From: Verrucomicrobiales bacterium
GTDB taxonomy: Bacteria > Verrucomicrobiota > Verrucomicrobiia > Methylacidiphilales > JAAUTS01
DNA: 38,569 bases
Direction of reading: 5' to 3'
NCBI GenBank assembly: GCA_031256975.1
Contig: JAIRPN010000008.1
Location: 1 to 38,569, forward strand
The notes beneath the pieces are model-generated. The model had not been told where the DNA came from. It was given only the letters and a program-made list of their open reading frames with translations, and did no database searches. Shown here piece after piece: positions 6,373 to 15,607 of this stretch (positions are counted from its first letter, which is position 1; each line of letters opens with the position of its first letter). The position numbers were made by a program, and so were the translations under genes.

Positions 6373-9156
6373 CTATTTGTTTTCAGTTCCCGGCACATAA
6401 CTGCCCAAGCGCATCTCACTGTATTGAGTACCGTCGGTGCTATCACTGCGGGTTTCGGTGATCAAAACACGGTAAATCCTGAAGCTGCGGGTATTCTCAA
6501 AGGTGACAACCGGTCCCCATTGTTTGCGATCCAGGAATTTTTCCAAGCCGGTGCCGCCTTGGTAAAGCAACACAAAACCGGTCCCGCCGTCCCGCATGAC
6601 CTCCGGGTCATCCGATCCCTCCACGGTGATTTTGAGAGGATCACGGCCCGGCATATCGTTGCCGGTGGCAAATTGAATCGCGGTCACCGACGGGTGCCCG
6701 GCCCTGGGCATGACCAGCAACCCGGTATTCACCCCGCGGGGATTGAATCCGTCGGCGTCCTGTCCGACGTTCAATTGTTTCGAATTGATATTGCCGTCAA
6801 TCACGGTCTTCGGTTCGCCGCGAAGATCGTCGCTGGTGGCGAGTATATTCGCCTGCCCCGCCTTGGTGCATTTCAAAGCCATGACCGGGTCGTCCGGCAT
6901 AAGGATGCTTTTCACACTGCCGGTTTTGATATTGGCGGGCAGTACAAACGGAGTCTCGACTTCCCTTAGCTGGGACCAGTCTGTCACATCGGACTTGCGT
7001 TCCGGCGGAGTCACCTGCAAATCGGTCAGCTTTCCTTTCTCCGCACGCCCCTCCACAGTGGTTTGATAAGGCGCGTTCAGCTTGAAACGCACCTTCCATT
7101 CGGCAGGCCAGGCCGGAAGCAGTGTCATTTTTTTGCCGTCCGCATACATCAACATCTGTTGCAAGCCGTTCTCGCCATTGCCGCCATTGTCCTCGTCGGG
7201 CATGTAATCACAGCCCTTTTCCCAAAACGCCGGGAACTTCAGGCGCGGCTCTTTCCGAGTCAGGTCGAAGATGACATATTCCTTGGCCACATCCGTCAAG
7301 CCCAGCATGGCCGCCTGGACCGGGTCTTGTACCCAACAACCTTTCTGTTTGCAGGAACGTCCCTTGAAGGTTTGCACCGCCAGCGCCAAATCAGGTTTGC
7401 TGACTCCATAGACGCGGTACGGGTACACCGCATACAGCTCCGGGTTCTCCCCGTTGCGGCGTTTCGCCGTCTGTTCGCCCTCGTAAGGCAGGAGCAATTT
7501 CTTTCCGTTCCTGACACCGACCGGCAGTGACGGCAATTCACCCTGCATCTTCAGCCAAGCCTGGCGCTGTTCCTTCCCGGTCAAGTCCTCCGGCAATGCC
7601 AGCATTCGCGCCAATACCGAGTGCAATCCGGCGATGTCCGGCGCGGGATTCCGCACCTTCCAATACATCTCGATTGAATTGCAGGGATCGAGCAGGATCT
7701 TGCCATTGGCGTCGCGATCAAAATGTTCGCTGTAAAATTGCAACCCGGCGGATGCCACCGGTAGCAGCAATTCTTTGGCGAAAAGCCTGTCACCCGTGTA
7801 GTCGTAATAGTCCAGCATCATCATGCTGAGTTCCAGAATCGGGCAAAAGTAGTGCCCCGTCCAATCCTCCGGGGTATCCTTGTCCCATCTCTTCATTCCA
7901 CCCCAGAACGGCGCGGTCTCGGCAAAATAAGTCCCGTCATGACCATAATATCCCTTGGTAATGGCTGAGTTGCCCGCCAGTTGTCCGTGATACATTTTGA
8001 ACAGCGGCAGCATCATGTCGAAATCCCCGGCCATCAGGCGAGGCCAGTACATCGCGCGCGTGTTTTGGAACCAATATTGACCTCCCCAATCGCGATAATC
8101 CGCCGTTACCGATTTGATTTTCGGATTGCCTTCTTTATCCTTGCCATCAGGCAATGACGGGTAATCCACCGTGAAAATGGAACCATTGAATTTGATCGGA
8201 TAGGCTCCGCGCCCGCCGCAAGCGGTGACGAAGCGTTGCAAAATATAACCCTGAGTGACCTTGTCGGCATCCGCGTCACCCTCGACAAAAATCCAGCTTC
8301 TTCCCCAGAACTGATGCCACCACGACTGGTGAGCCTGCCGCGATTCCTCAAGTTTGAGCTGGTCAATCGCGGCAATCTGTTGATCCAACGTCGACTGCCA
8401 TTCTTCCGCAGTGGCGGTGGTCCTGGTCAGCGGGTAAATCGAAATCAATTGCGAGGTGGTTGGCAAGCTCGTCGTTAGCGTCTGCTCGTCCTTGCTGACC
8501 ATGTTGGCACCGCTAATGACGGCCCCGGAAGTCAGATTGACGGTTTGCGGGTCGCCCTTTTCCGAATTGCGATGATACCAGGTCACCCGGTTGTTTTTGG
8601 CGGGCACGATGACGTCCGCGCTGATCAGGCCGGTCGGCTGGGTTCGCCAATTGCGCAGTGAGGCCTGAACATTCACCGGTTGTTTGCTTTTCACTTCAAC
8701 ACGGATCACCGGATTGTTGGCATCCACCCAAACCCGCAGCTCAGCCCCTTCGTCATTAGCGCCCTCCTTCACCAGGATTTCACCGTCATACAACTTCAAA
8801 ATCTGCCGAAAGGCCGCGCCCTGCGACAATTGTCCCGGATTCAGCGAAACCCGCACCTCGCCTAATTTCAACAGTCCCCTTGATCCCCGGATGTCCTCAC
8901 TCCAACTGTCCGTCTTGCCGATGTAAAAAACCAGGTCGCCGTTTTCCTCAACCCAGACATTCAATCCAATATCGCCATTGCCGATGGGCATGGATTCCCG
9001 GGAAGTCGGCCCGGGCACATCCCATGTGACATTTTGCTTTTCCAGCAAAGCCACCACATCGGCAGGCATTTCACCCTGTTTTTCCAACGCTAACAGCGAA
9101 ACACAAGACAACATTAGCAGGGTTACCGACGCCAACAGTCCTCTTTCCTTTCGCAT
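6373..9156 (-). CDS. Secreted DUF5703 / GH95-like glycoside hydrolase
   Basis: A 927-residue exported enzyme. Residues 1-24 are a signal peptide (TLLMLSCVSLLA-LE). The N-terminal domain carries the DUF5703 signature, including ESMPIGNGDIGLNVWVEE and LVFYIGKTDSWSE (residues about 54-85), related to the beta-domain of GH95/GH65-type (alpha/alpha)6-barrel hydrolases. The middle (about 290-640) looks like the helical barrel, and the region up to about 730 ends in a GH95-like beta-domain (MTLLPAWPAEWKVRFKL). The last 170 residues resemble a discoidin-like carbohydrate-binding domain. It starts 12 bases after the GH95 gene stops and is probably the last gene of the fucose operon. Substrate is unknown; alpha-L-fucoside or a related side-chain sugar is plausible. 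The CGCTAA word seen through the rest of the window appears only in the 5' end of this gene. Confidence 0.8.
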   Translation of the reverse strand: MRKERGLLASVTLLMLSCVSLLALEKQGEMPADVVALLEKQNVTWDVPGPTSRESMPIGNGDIGLNVWVEENGDLVFYIGKTDSWSEDIRGSRGLLKLGEVRVSLNPGQLSQGAAFRQILKLYDGEILVKEGANDEGAELRVWVDANNPVIRVEVKSKQPVNVQASLRNWRTQPTGLISADVIVPAKNNRVTWYHRNSEKGDPQTVNLTSGAVISGANMVSKDEQTLTTSLPTTSQLISIYPLTRTTATAEEWQSTLDQQIAAIDQLKLEESRQAHQSWWHQFWGRSWIFVEGDADADKVTQGYILQRFVTACGGRGAYPIKFNGSIFTVDYPSLPDGKDKEGNPKIKSVTADYRDWGGQYWFQNTRAMYWPRLMAGDFDMMLPLFKMYHGQLAGNSAITKGYYGHDGTYFAETAPFWGGMKRWDKDTPEDWTGHYFCPILELSMMMLDYYDYTGDRLFAKELLLPVASAGLQFYSEHFDRDANGKILLDPCNSIEMYWKVRNPAPDIAGLHSVLARMLALPEDLTGKEQRQAWLKMQGELPSLPVGVRNGKKLLLPYEGEQTAKRRNGENPELYAVYPYRVYGVSKPDLALAVQTFKGRSCKQKGCWVQDPVQAAMLGLTDVAKEYVIFDLTRKEPRLKFPAFWEKGCDYMPDEDNGGNGENGLQQMLMYADGKKMTLLPAWPAEWKVRFKLNAPYQTTVEGRAEKGKLTDLQVTPPERKSDVTDWSQLREVETPFVLPANIKTGSVKSILMPDDPVMALKCTKAGQANILATSDDLRGEPKTVIDGNINSKQLNVGQDADGFNPRGVNTGLLVMPRAGHPSVTAIQFATGNDMPGRDPLKITVEGSDDPEVMRDGGTGFVLLYQGGTGLEKFLDRKQWGPVVTFENTRSFRIYRVLITETRSDSTDGTQYSEMRLGSYVPGTENK

Positions 9157-9168
9157 AATTCTTTTTCG

Positions 9169-12087
9169 TTATTGCGCCATCAAAGAACCATTCAGCGTCA
9201 ATGCCTTGCCTTTGACGGTCTTGAATTCTTTCACCTGCTCACCCAGCCGAACTTTTACCGTCCTATCACGATCCGGCATGATCTTGAGCATGTCGAGTTT
9301 GCCGTCTTTCCATGTCAAATCCACCGTCATGTCGCCGCGCACACGCATTCCATGCACCGAACCGGTCTTCCATTCCGACGGCAGGGCCGGCAGCAAATCC
9401 AGTTCACCGTTCTGGCTCTGTAGCAACATTTCGAGAATGCCCGCGGCGGCACCGAAATTACCGTCAATCTGGAAGGGAGGATGTGCGTCGAAGAAATTCG
9501 GATACAGGCCGGAACCCCAGCGTAACTTGTCTGCCTGATAACTCGGCTTGATCAGTAATTTTAGGATTTGGTAAGCATGATCTCCGTCGCGCAAGCGTGC
9601 CCAAAAATTCACTTTCCAGCCCAACGACCACCCTGTCGCCTCGTCTCCGCGCGCCAGCAGGCTCACCTTGGATGCCTTAAACAAATCCGGCGTACCCCAC
9701 GGCGTGATTTGGTTGTCCGGGTGCAACCCGTACAAATGCGACACATGGCGGTTGTGATTATTGGGATCGTCAATATCCTCCAGGGTCCATTCCTGCAATT
9801 GTCCCCATTTGCCGATCTTCATCGGTGGCAGTTTTGCCTTCATCACCAGCCATTGTTTCTGCAAGTCCTCGTCTACGCCGAGAATCTTCGCGGCGGCGGC
9901 GGCCTTGGCGAACACCGAGTTCATCAATTGCACGTCCATGGTCGGCGCGACACAGATATTGCCATTCTCCGGGGAAAACGACGGGGCCGACACCATGTAA
10001 CCGTTGCGCGGGTCCTTCACCAGGTAATCCAGATAGAAGATCGCGCAGTCGCGCAATTCCGGATACATGTTCTTCAGGAACTCCTTGTCGAGTGTGTATT
10101 CGTAGTGCTCCCAAATATGGTCGCAATACCACGGACCGGCCATCGGCCACATGCCTGCCGTGCCGTCGATGGGATGGCCGTAGCGCCAAATATCGGTGTT
10201 GTGATGAACCACCCAGCCACGCGCATCGTAGTAAGCCTTGGCCGTGCTTTGGCCGATGTCGGCGTCACCCTTGATCAAATCCATGAATGGCAAATGGCAC
10301 TCGGACAGGTTCCCGGGTTCCGCCAACCAGTAAATCATCTGGATGTTGATGTTCACCGTGTACTTGCCGCCCCACGCCCCGGTGTAACCGGCGCTCCAAA
10401 TGCCCTGGAGATTGGCGGCCTGCGAACCGGGGCGCGAACAGGCGATCATCAGATAACGGCCGAATTTCAACACCAATGAAACCATCTGCGGGTCATTGGA
10501 TTCACGGAACTGACGAATGCGCTCGTTGGTCGGCAACTCCAGCGTGGTCGCCTTGCCTAGATCGATGTCCATCCGGTCATAGAACTTATGCCAGTCCGCC
10601 ACATGCTCGGCGCGCAATTCCTGGTAGGATTTCTTTTCGGCGTTAGCGATGTCCTGCTTGGTGCGCGTCACGGGATCGGCGCTGACATCCTTGTAATTCA
10701 CGAAATTGGTGCGGATCGACACCAGCATGGTGACGCTGTTGGCGTCCTTCACCGTTAGCGTCTTGCCATCCGCGGTGACGGTACCGCCGTCGCTCATGAT
10801 CTTCAGCCGTTTTTGATAACGAATCGCGCCGGGCAATCCGTTCTTAGCCGGAGCCTGGCCATCCACCAGGATGGTGTCGTTCCCCTCGGTACTGATCTTG
10901 GCACCATACCAGTCGCGAGCCAGTGTATTGAAGCTGATATTGCCGGGCTTGTCGGCCGTGAAACGCAGCACCAACACGTTGCTAACCGCGGAAGTAAAGG
11001 CCTCACGCTGATAGGTCACGCCGTCCTTCACATAATGCGTGGTGGCAATGCCGTCCGCCAAATCCAGCGAACGGTAATATTTGTCAAACCGGCCGTTGGC
11101 GAAAGTCAGGATCATGTCGCCGCCGTTCAGGTAATCGAACATGAACGGGCCGAACTTGCCGTCCTCGCGCTTGAACACTTTGTCATAAATGAATTTCCAC
11201 ACATCGCCAACCGGCTTGTTCTCAAACATCATCTGCCGGGCCTCGTCGATGTATTTTTTGCCGTCGGGGTTAGCGAACGGCAATTCCGGGGAGCCGTTCC
11301 ACAAGGTGTCCTCGTTCATTTGGATGCGTTCCTGCACCGGGTTGCCGTAGACCACCGTGCCGAGTCTCCCGTTGCCAAGCACCACTCCCTCGTCCCAGAT
11401 TTTGGCGGGGCAATCATACCACAAGGTATCCAATGGATGCGTTTCCGGCCGTTGCACCGAACGAATATCCGGTACCAGACCATAGAATTCGCGGTCGGTA
11501 TTAGCGTCGGAGTCCACACTCCAGACCAAGGTGCGTTCCTCAATCTTTTGTTTCACCGGCTTGATCTCAATGAACGGGATCATCACGAAACGTTTCTTGG
11601 TATCCCAATCCTTTGACAGACGCTGCGGGTCAATCTCCATGGTCAGCTTGCCATCCTTGACCTCCACGGATTTGTATTGTTTGACGAAGATATTCCGGTC
11701 CGGCTTCAAATCGCCAAAGAACGGCACACCGGAAACCAATACCGGCAGTCCGGCTTCCAAATTGTCATCCCCCGAGCCGCCGCAAAGCGCGACTTCGTAC
11801 AAGCCGTTTGGCAACTCGATCTGCCACTTCGCGCCCGTGGTAAACCGCGCGCCGTTGGACAGCACCGGGTTCTCATTGGTGGATTTCTTCTGCATCGCGC
11901 GGGCACAACCTTTTTCCCAGCCAAAGGTCAAATCGCCCTGTTTGCCAAAATCCTTGCCGTTATCGGCGACAAAACCATCGACCGGCGGCTCATTGCCCGG
12001 ACGAAAGGAAATTTTGATCGTATCCTCCGCTAACAACGAAGTATAGATACCCATCGCAAGACAAGCCGCTAATAGCCATTTATTCAT
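9169..12087 (-). CDS. Secreted GH95 alpha-L-fucosidase
   Basis: A 972-residue exported hydrolase. Residues 1-20 are a signal peptide (YTSLLA-ED). Residues about 24-180 form an extra N-terminal beta-sandwich of the rhamnogalacturonan-lyase/malectin-like type. The GH95 core begins near residue 220 (VVLGNGRLGTVVYG, ERIQMNEDTLWNGSP). Family hallmarks follow: NINIQMIYW with N579 and N581, SPENG with E707 (candidate general acid), HVSHLYGLHP, GWSLGWKVNFWARL, and FQIDGNFG with D875. GH95 enzymes invert alpha-1,2-L-fucosides such as those on xyloglucan or glycan termini; some members act on alpha-L-galactosides. The ATG has AGGGGA about 8 bases upstream and overlaps the upstream SGNH gene by four bases (ATGA), so translation is coupled. 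Assignments of catalytic residues are by recall of the family. Confidence 0.92.
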   Translation of the reverse strand: MNKWLLAACLAMGIYTSLLAEDTIKISFRPGNEPPVDGFVADNGKDFGKQGDLTFGWEKGCARAMQKKSTNENPVLSNGARFTTGAKWQIELPNGLYEVALCGGSGDDNLEAGLPVLVSGVPFFGDLKPDRNIFVKQYKSVEVKDGKLTMEIDPQRLSKDWDTKKRFVMIPFIEIKPVKQKIEERTLVWSVDSDANTDREFYGLVPDIRSVQRPETHPLDTLWYDCPAKIWDEGVVLGNGRLGTVVYGNPVQERIQMNEDTLWNGSPELPFANPDGKKYIDEARQMMFENKPVGDVWKFIYDKVFKREDGKFGPFMFDYLNGGDMILTFANGRFDKYYRSLDLADGIATTHYVKDGVTYQREAFTSAVSNVLVLRFTADKPGNISFNTLARDWYGAKISTEGNDTILVDGQAPAKNGLPGAIRYQKRLKIMSDGGTVTADGKTLTVKDANSVTMLVSIRTNFVNYKDVSADPVTRTKQDIANAEKKSYQELRAEHVADWHKFYDRMDIDLGKATTLELPTNERIRQFRESNDPQMVSLVLKFGRYLMIACSRPGSQAANLQGIWSAGYTGAWGGKYTVNINIQMIYWLAEPGNLSECHLPFMDLIKGDADIGQSTAKAYYDARGWVVHHNTDIWRYGHPIDGTAGMWPMAGPWYCDHIWEHYEYTLDKEFLKNMYPELRDCAIFYLDYLVKDPRNGYMVSAPSFSPENGNICVAPTMDVQLMNSVFAKAAAAAKILGVDEDLQKQWLVMKAKLPPMKIGKWGQLQEWTLEDIDDPNNHNRHVSHLYGLHPDNQITPWGTPDLFKASKVSLLARGDEATGWSLGWKVNFWARLRDGDHAYQILKLLIKPSYQADKLRWGSGLYPNFFDAHPPFQIDGNFGAAAGILEMLLQSQNGELDLLPALPSEWKTGSVHGMRVRGDMTVDLTWKDGKLDMLKIMPDRDRTVKVRLGEQVKEFKTVKGKALTLNGSLMAQ

Positions 12088-13061
12088 GATTTGTTCCCCT
12101 GTAATAATTGTTCAATCTGCCTGCCCGTATCCTGCGCTTTTTTCTCCGCATCGTCCTTTTCGTACAAATAGCCCGGCAAACCCGGACGCAAATGCTTGGT
12201 TTCCCGCAGCCAAGTGTCGCGCAGGTTATTCTGGCGCTGCTTGACCAACTGAAAAATCTTGTCGCCATTCGGCACCGCCTTCGCCATTTCCTCGCCGGTG
12301 GCAAATTGTTCCACATCCTTGGCGCCAAGACCGATGAGAATTTGCTTCGCCATTAGCCAATGCCCGAAATCATTCGGATGCACGCCGTCATTGGCGTAGA
12401 AAAAATCCGGCTCGGCCTTGCGTTTCTCCAGCAAATAGGCGGTCATCGGGCCGTTCATGTCGATCACCTGCCAATTGGCGGCCTGGCGCTGCGCCAACAG
12501 CCATTCGCAATATTTGGCGATGACGTCGTTATAGGCCAGGTTCTTGGTCTTCCAGCCGTCGTAAGTGGCGGGTGTCAAGTGAATCACCTTGATATTGCGC
12601 TTGGCCAATTGCTCGTGGGTCCAAGTCATGCCGTCCTTGAACTTCTGGAAACGCCCCTCGTCAAACGGCTGGTAAATTCCGTCATTCACGCCGTAACACA
12701 CAAAGGCTAGGTCCGGTTTGATCTGGTCAAGCACCCGCGCCAAACGTTCGTGCAAATCGGGTCGCGGAAAAGCCCCGCCCGCATGTCCCGGTTCCGATAA
12801 TCCCGACGTCGTCTCACTCGACACGCCCACATTGATAAACTCAATCTTTGCTTCCGGCTGGCGCGTGGAAAAATAATCGTCCACGTACACGATGTATTGC
12901 CCCGCGAAGGTAATGCTATCTCCCAGGAAAATCACCCGGTGCACATCCGCAGGCAGTGAAGCGTGCTGCTCCGCCGCTAACAGCGAGCCGGTGAAACAGA
13001 ATGTTAAAGCCAATGTTTTGCACCAGCCGATCATGGAACGTTTAATCATAGAAAATATCAT
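12084..13061 (-). CDS. Secreted SGNH/GDSL-family hydrolase (esterase)
   Basis: A 325-residue exported hydrolase. An N-terminal hydrophobic segment ends in SLLAAEQ near residue 30. Block I is IFLGDSITFAG with nucleophile S49, block II has the Gly in INVGVSSETT, block III is CYGVNDG, and block V is NDGVHPND supplying the catalytic Asp-His pair. This full SGNH set predicts an esterase or deacetylase, likely on O-acetylated glycans. Several in-frame ATGs lie near the 5' end (13061, 13049, 13034) and none has a good Shine-Dalgarno, so the exact start is uncertain. It ends in an ATGA overlap with the GH95 gene and follows the FucP gene by 64 bases, consistent with one operon. Confidence 0.88.
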   Translation of the reverse strand: MIFSMIKRSMIGWCKTLALTFCFTGSLLAAEQHASLPADVHRVIFLGDSITFAGQYIVYVDDYFSTRQPEAKIEFINVGVSSETTSGLSEPGHAGGAFPRPDLHERLARVLDQIKPDLAFVCYGVNDGIYQPFDEGRFQKFKDGMTWTHEQLAKRNIKVIHLTPATYDGWKTKNLAYNDVIAKYCEWLLAQRQAANWQVIDMNGPMTAYLLEKRKAEPDFFYANDGVHPNDFGHWLMAKQILIGLGAKDVEQFATGEEMAKAVPNGDKIFQLVKQRQNNLRDTWLRETKHLRPGLPGYLYEKDDAEKKAQDTGRQIEQLLQGNKS

Positions 13062-13125
13062 ATATGGTTGATTTCGCTCATATTTTAAAATGTCGCCGGA
13101 TGTAAAAATTGTAAAGGAGATTTCT

Positions 13126-14475
13126 CTACCTTTTCAATCCCAGCCCACTGCCCACGTAGCCGTAAAAGCTGATGAAGGCGAAACACAACAGCGGAACGAT
13201 AAACCCAACGTTCATGCTGAAACGGTCGCCGATATAACCCATCAACATCGGGCAGATCGCGCCGCCCACCACCATCATGACCAGGAATGACGACGCGGTC
13301 TTGGTCTTTTCACCCAGACCGCGCAAACCCAGCGCGAAGATGGACGGGAACATGATCGACATGAAGAAATAACTCGCGATTAGCGCGATAATCCCGAAGC
13401 GGTCGTGACGGAAACAGGTGAAACCCATCAGCAGCGTATTCACCAGGCCGAAAGTTCCCAGCAACTTGCCCGGACTAAACCGGCTCATGATGATGCTGCC
13501 GGACAAACGCCCGACCACGAACAAGGCCATGCCGCCAAGCGACAACAGAATCCCCGCCTGCATGTCGCTAATGGCGAGGCTTTTCACATCCACCGTGTAA
13601 TTCACGAAAAAACTGCCGATACCCGTCTGCGCCGCCACATACAGAAATTGCGCCAGCACCGCCAGCGTGAAATGCGGGCGCGCGTACAACGGCGTCACAT
13701 GATCGACCACGCCTTCGCTATTAGCGGCCTCGCCAACTTCATGCTCGGTGTGCGCACGAACCTCGGGCAATTTGGTGAAAACAAACATCAACAACACCAG
13801 CAGCACCACACAGCCCAAAGCCACATACGGCGGAATCAGCGCCGAGTTCGAGGCATGCTCCGCTAACGACGAGACCGCCGCACCGACCTCCGATTGCACT
13901 CCGAGAAACACTTTCTGCAGGGTTCCGCCAAACGCCACCAGCGGATTCTCCCCGCTGGCATTCTTAAAAATCAACAAACTGCCCACCAAGGGTCCGAGCA
14001 CCCAGCCCAAACCGTTGAAGGTCTGCGCTAAGTTGATACGGCTCGCCGCAGTTTCAGCCGGTCCCAGAACGGTAGTATATGGATTGGCCACTGTCTCGAG
14101 ACAGGTCAATCCCGCAAACAACACCAACAATCCCAGCAAGAATGCCCAAAAATGATTGATATAAACCGCCGGTACAAACCAAAAGGCGCCAACGGCAAAA
14201 AAGCTCAGCCCGACCAGAATTCCCCCTTTATATCCGAAACGCCTGGCGATCATTCCCGCCGGCAAAGCCATCAGGAAATACGCGCCATAAGCCGACATCT
14301 GCACCGCTCCCGACTGCGCCTTGGTAAGGTGCAGCGCGTCCTGAAAATGCTTGTTCAATACATCCAGTAAGGCATGGGCAAAACCCCACAGTAAAAACAG
14401 CGAAGTAATCAAAACGAAGGGCAATAAATAGTTCTTGCCGTCCTTCGTGCGAAATATTTGATCGAATATAATCAT
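13126..14475 (-). CDS. fucP: FucP-type L-fucose:proton symporter (MFS)
   Basis: About 449 residues and some twelve membrane helices, an inner-membrane sugar:H+ symporter. The start region YLLPFVLITSLFLLWGFAHA and then LDVLNKHFQ, the loop ALPAGMIARRFGYKGG, and GLTCLETVANPYTTVLGP are characteristic of the FucP family, whose members import L-fucose or other hexoses. I chose the ATG at 14475; an upstream in-frame TTG at 14511 is possible but gives an odd 12-residue polar extension. A basic-acidic linker (about residues 225-250) matches the central cytoplasmic loop. Location directly upstream of an SGNH hydrolase and a GH95 fucosidase supports fucose as substrate. No fucI/fucK genes are in the window, so the fate of the fucose is not visible. 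Confidence 0.88.
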   Translation of the reverse strand: MIIFDQIFRTKDGKNYLLPFVLITSLFLLWGFAHALLDVLNKHFQDALHLTKAQSGAVQMSAYGAYFLMALPAGMIARRFGYKGGILVGLSFFAVGAFWFVPAVYINHFWAFLLGLLVLFAGLTCLETVANPYTTVLGPAETAASRINLAQTFNGLGWVLGPLVGSLLIFKNASGENPLVAFGGTLQKVFLGVQSEVGAAVSSLAEHASNSALIPPYVALGCVVLLVLLMFVFTKLPEVRAHTEHEVGEAANSEGVVDHVTPLYARPHFTLAVLAQFLYVAAQTGIGSFFVNYTVDVKSLAISDMQAGILLSLGGMALFVVGRLSGSIIMSRFSPGKLLGTFGLVNTLLMGFTCFRHDRFGIIALIASYFFMSIMFPSIFALGLRGLGEKTKTASSFLVMMVVGGAICPMLMGYIGDRFSMNVGFIVPLLCFAFISFYGYVGSGLGLKR

Positions 14476-14534
14476 ATATTTTCTAGTCGCTTGCGCGGTA
14501 ATTTTAAGCAATTTTTACAAAAAAAGACGCTCGC

Positions 14535-15506
14535 TTAATGGTTGGATTCCAAATTCCAGATACGATCGAGAAAGCCGTTCAAAACCGGGCGAAAACCCTG
14601 TCCACCCGGATAGGCGTGTCCGCCGTTTAGCGTCACCCAATAGGTCGCGTCTGCGCCAGCCGCCTGCAATTTTTCAAACAATACCTTGCCAGGCTGTCCC
14701 GGCACAATCGGGTCCTTTTCGCCGTCGCATATCAGAATTGGCGGGATATCCTTGCGCACCAGATTCACCGGCGACAAGCGCGCATACAACGCCTTGCCTT
14801 GCTCGGTTTCAGGAGTCACCCCGTGAAACAAAATACGCAAGCGCGGACGGTAATCATTGGGGATTTTTCCATCAGGAGGACGGTGGCTCACCTTGCCGTT
14901 AGCGTCGGTTATTTCATCACCCGGCGCCGCGGCCCAGGCACTGACAAAATCCGTCGGCCCGACATAGCCGAACCCGCCGCATACCTTGGCACTGATTCCT
15001 TCAAGTCCTTCACACGGCCCCCCGTCGTCAAAATCCTCCGGCACCAGCGTCACCATGTAGGTCAAATAGCCACCCGCCGAAATTCCCGTACAAGCGATCC
15101 GGTCGGGATCGATATTAAATTCCTTCGCATGCTTGCGGACATAGCGAATCGCGTTGCGGCAATCCCGGATATTTTGCGGGAACCCTCCCTGCTGACCCAA
15201 GCGGTATTGGTTGGAAAACACCGCCACGCCCCTGCCGGCATAAACTCCCCAGTCGGGTACTCCTTGCAAATCCTTCGCCACCCCGCCGCCAAACCACCAA
15301 CCGCCGTAAAAATACACCATGGCCGGTACCGGCTTGTCCGCCTTGTCCGGCAAAAAGGCATTCAGGATTAGCGTCTTGCCATCCACCGTACAATATGGGA
15401 TGTTCAGTTCCGCATGGTAGGCGGGCGCGGGTTGTTCCGCCCGGACCGCCGTTAACGTCAGGCAGATTAACCACAATGTTAAAAATCGAATCAATGCGCG
15501 TTTCAC
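14535..15506 (-). CDS. Secreted alpha/beta-hydrolase esterase (BD-FAE / acetyl-xylan-esterase-like)
   Basis: About 323 residues from the preferred start. A signal peptide (FLTLWLICLTLTAVRA-EQ) is followed by an alpha/beta-hydrolase fold: an oxyanion region YFYGGWWFGG, nucleophile elbow GISAGG (S143), acid in ILICDGEKDPIVPG and histidine in LNGGHAYPGG. This resembles esterase/lipase proteins called BD-FAE or polymer-acting acetyl or feruloyl esterases. The GTG at 15506 has GGTGGAG just upstream; the longer in-frame ATG at 15584 would place a non-signal-like 26-residue leader before the signal peptide and overlap promoter elements. The gene lies 59 bases upstream of fucP in the same direction, probably first in the operon, and is divergent from the acetylesterase at 15608. 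Confidence 0.83.
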   Translation of the reverse strand: MKRALIRFLTLWLICLTLTAVRAEQPAPAYHAELNIPYCTVDGKTLILNAFLPDKADKPVPAMVYFYGGWWFGGGVAKDLQGVPDWGVYAGRGVAVFSNQYRLGQQGGFPQNIRDCRNAIRYVRKHAKEFNIDPDRIACTGISAGGYLTYMVTLVPEDFDDGGPCEGLEGISAKVCGGFGYVGPTDFVSAWAAAPGDEITDANGKVSHRPPDGKIPNDYRPRLRILFHGVTPETEQGKALYARLSPVNLVRKDIPPILICDGEKDPIVPGQPGKVLFEKLQAAGADATYWVTLNGGHAYPGGQGFRPVLNGFLDRIWNLESNH

Positions 15507-15553
15507 TACTCCACCTTGTTCCATGTTTATTGACGGCCGCCAAGGGCCATCGG

Positions 15554-15581
15554 TTGACAGTAATCTAGTAAAACGTATAAT
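15554..15581 (+). promoter_or_regulatory. Near-consensus sigma70 promoter with LacI-like half-box
   Basis: TTGACA (15554-15559) and TATAAT (15576-15581) are separated by 16 bases and point towards the acetylesterase at 15608, giving a predicted leader of about 20 bases. The spacer ends in AAAACGTA, resembling one half of the AAACGTTT boxes found upstream of other genes here. The upstream start of the esterase gene on the minus strand shares this short region, so the two directions may compete. Confidence 0.7.
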
Positions 15582-15607
15582 CATGTCACTAACAATTTTT
15601 TGAATTT

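Noticed and set aside
14476..14511. TTG start for the FucP-type gene
   Set aside because: It adds twelve residues not typical of the family, and an ATG directly precedes the conserved start region.
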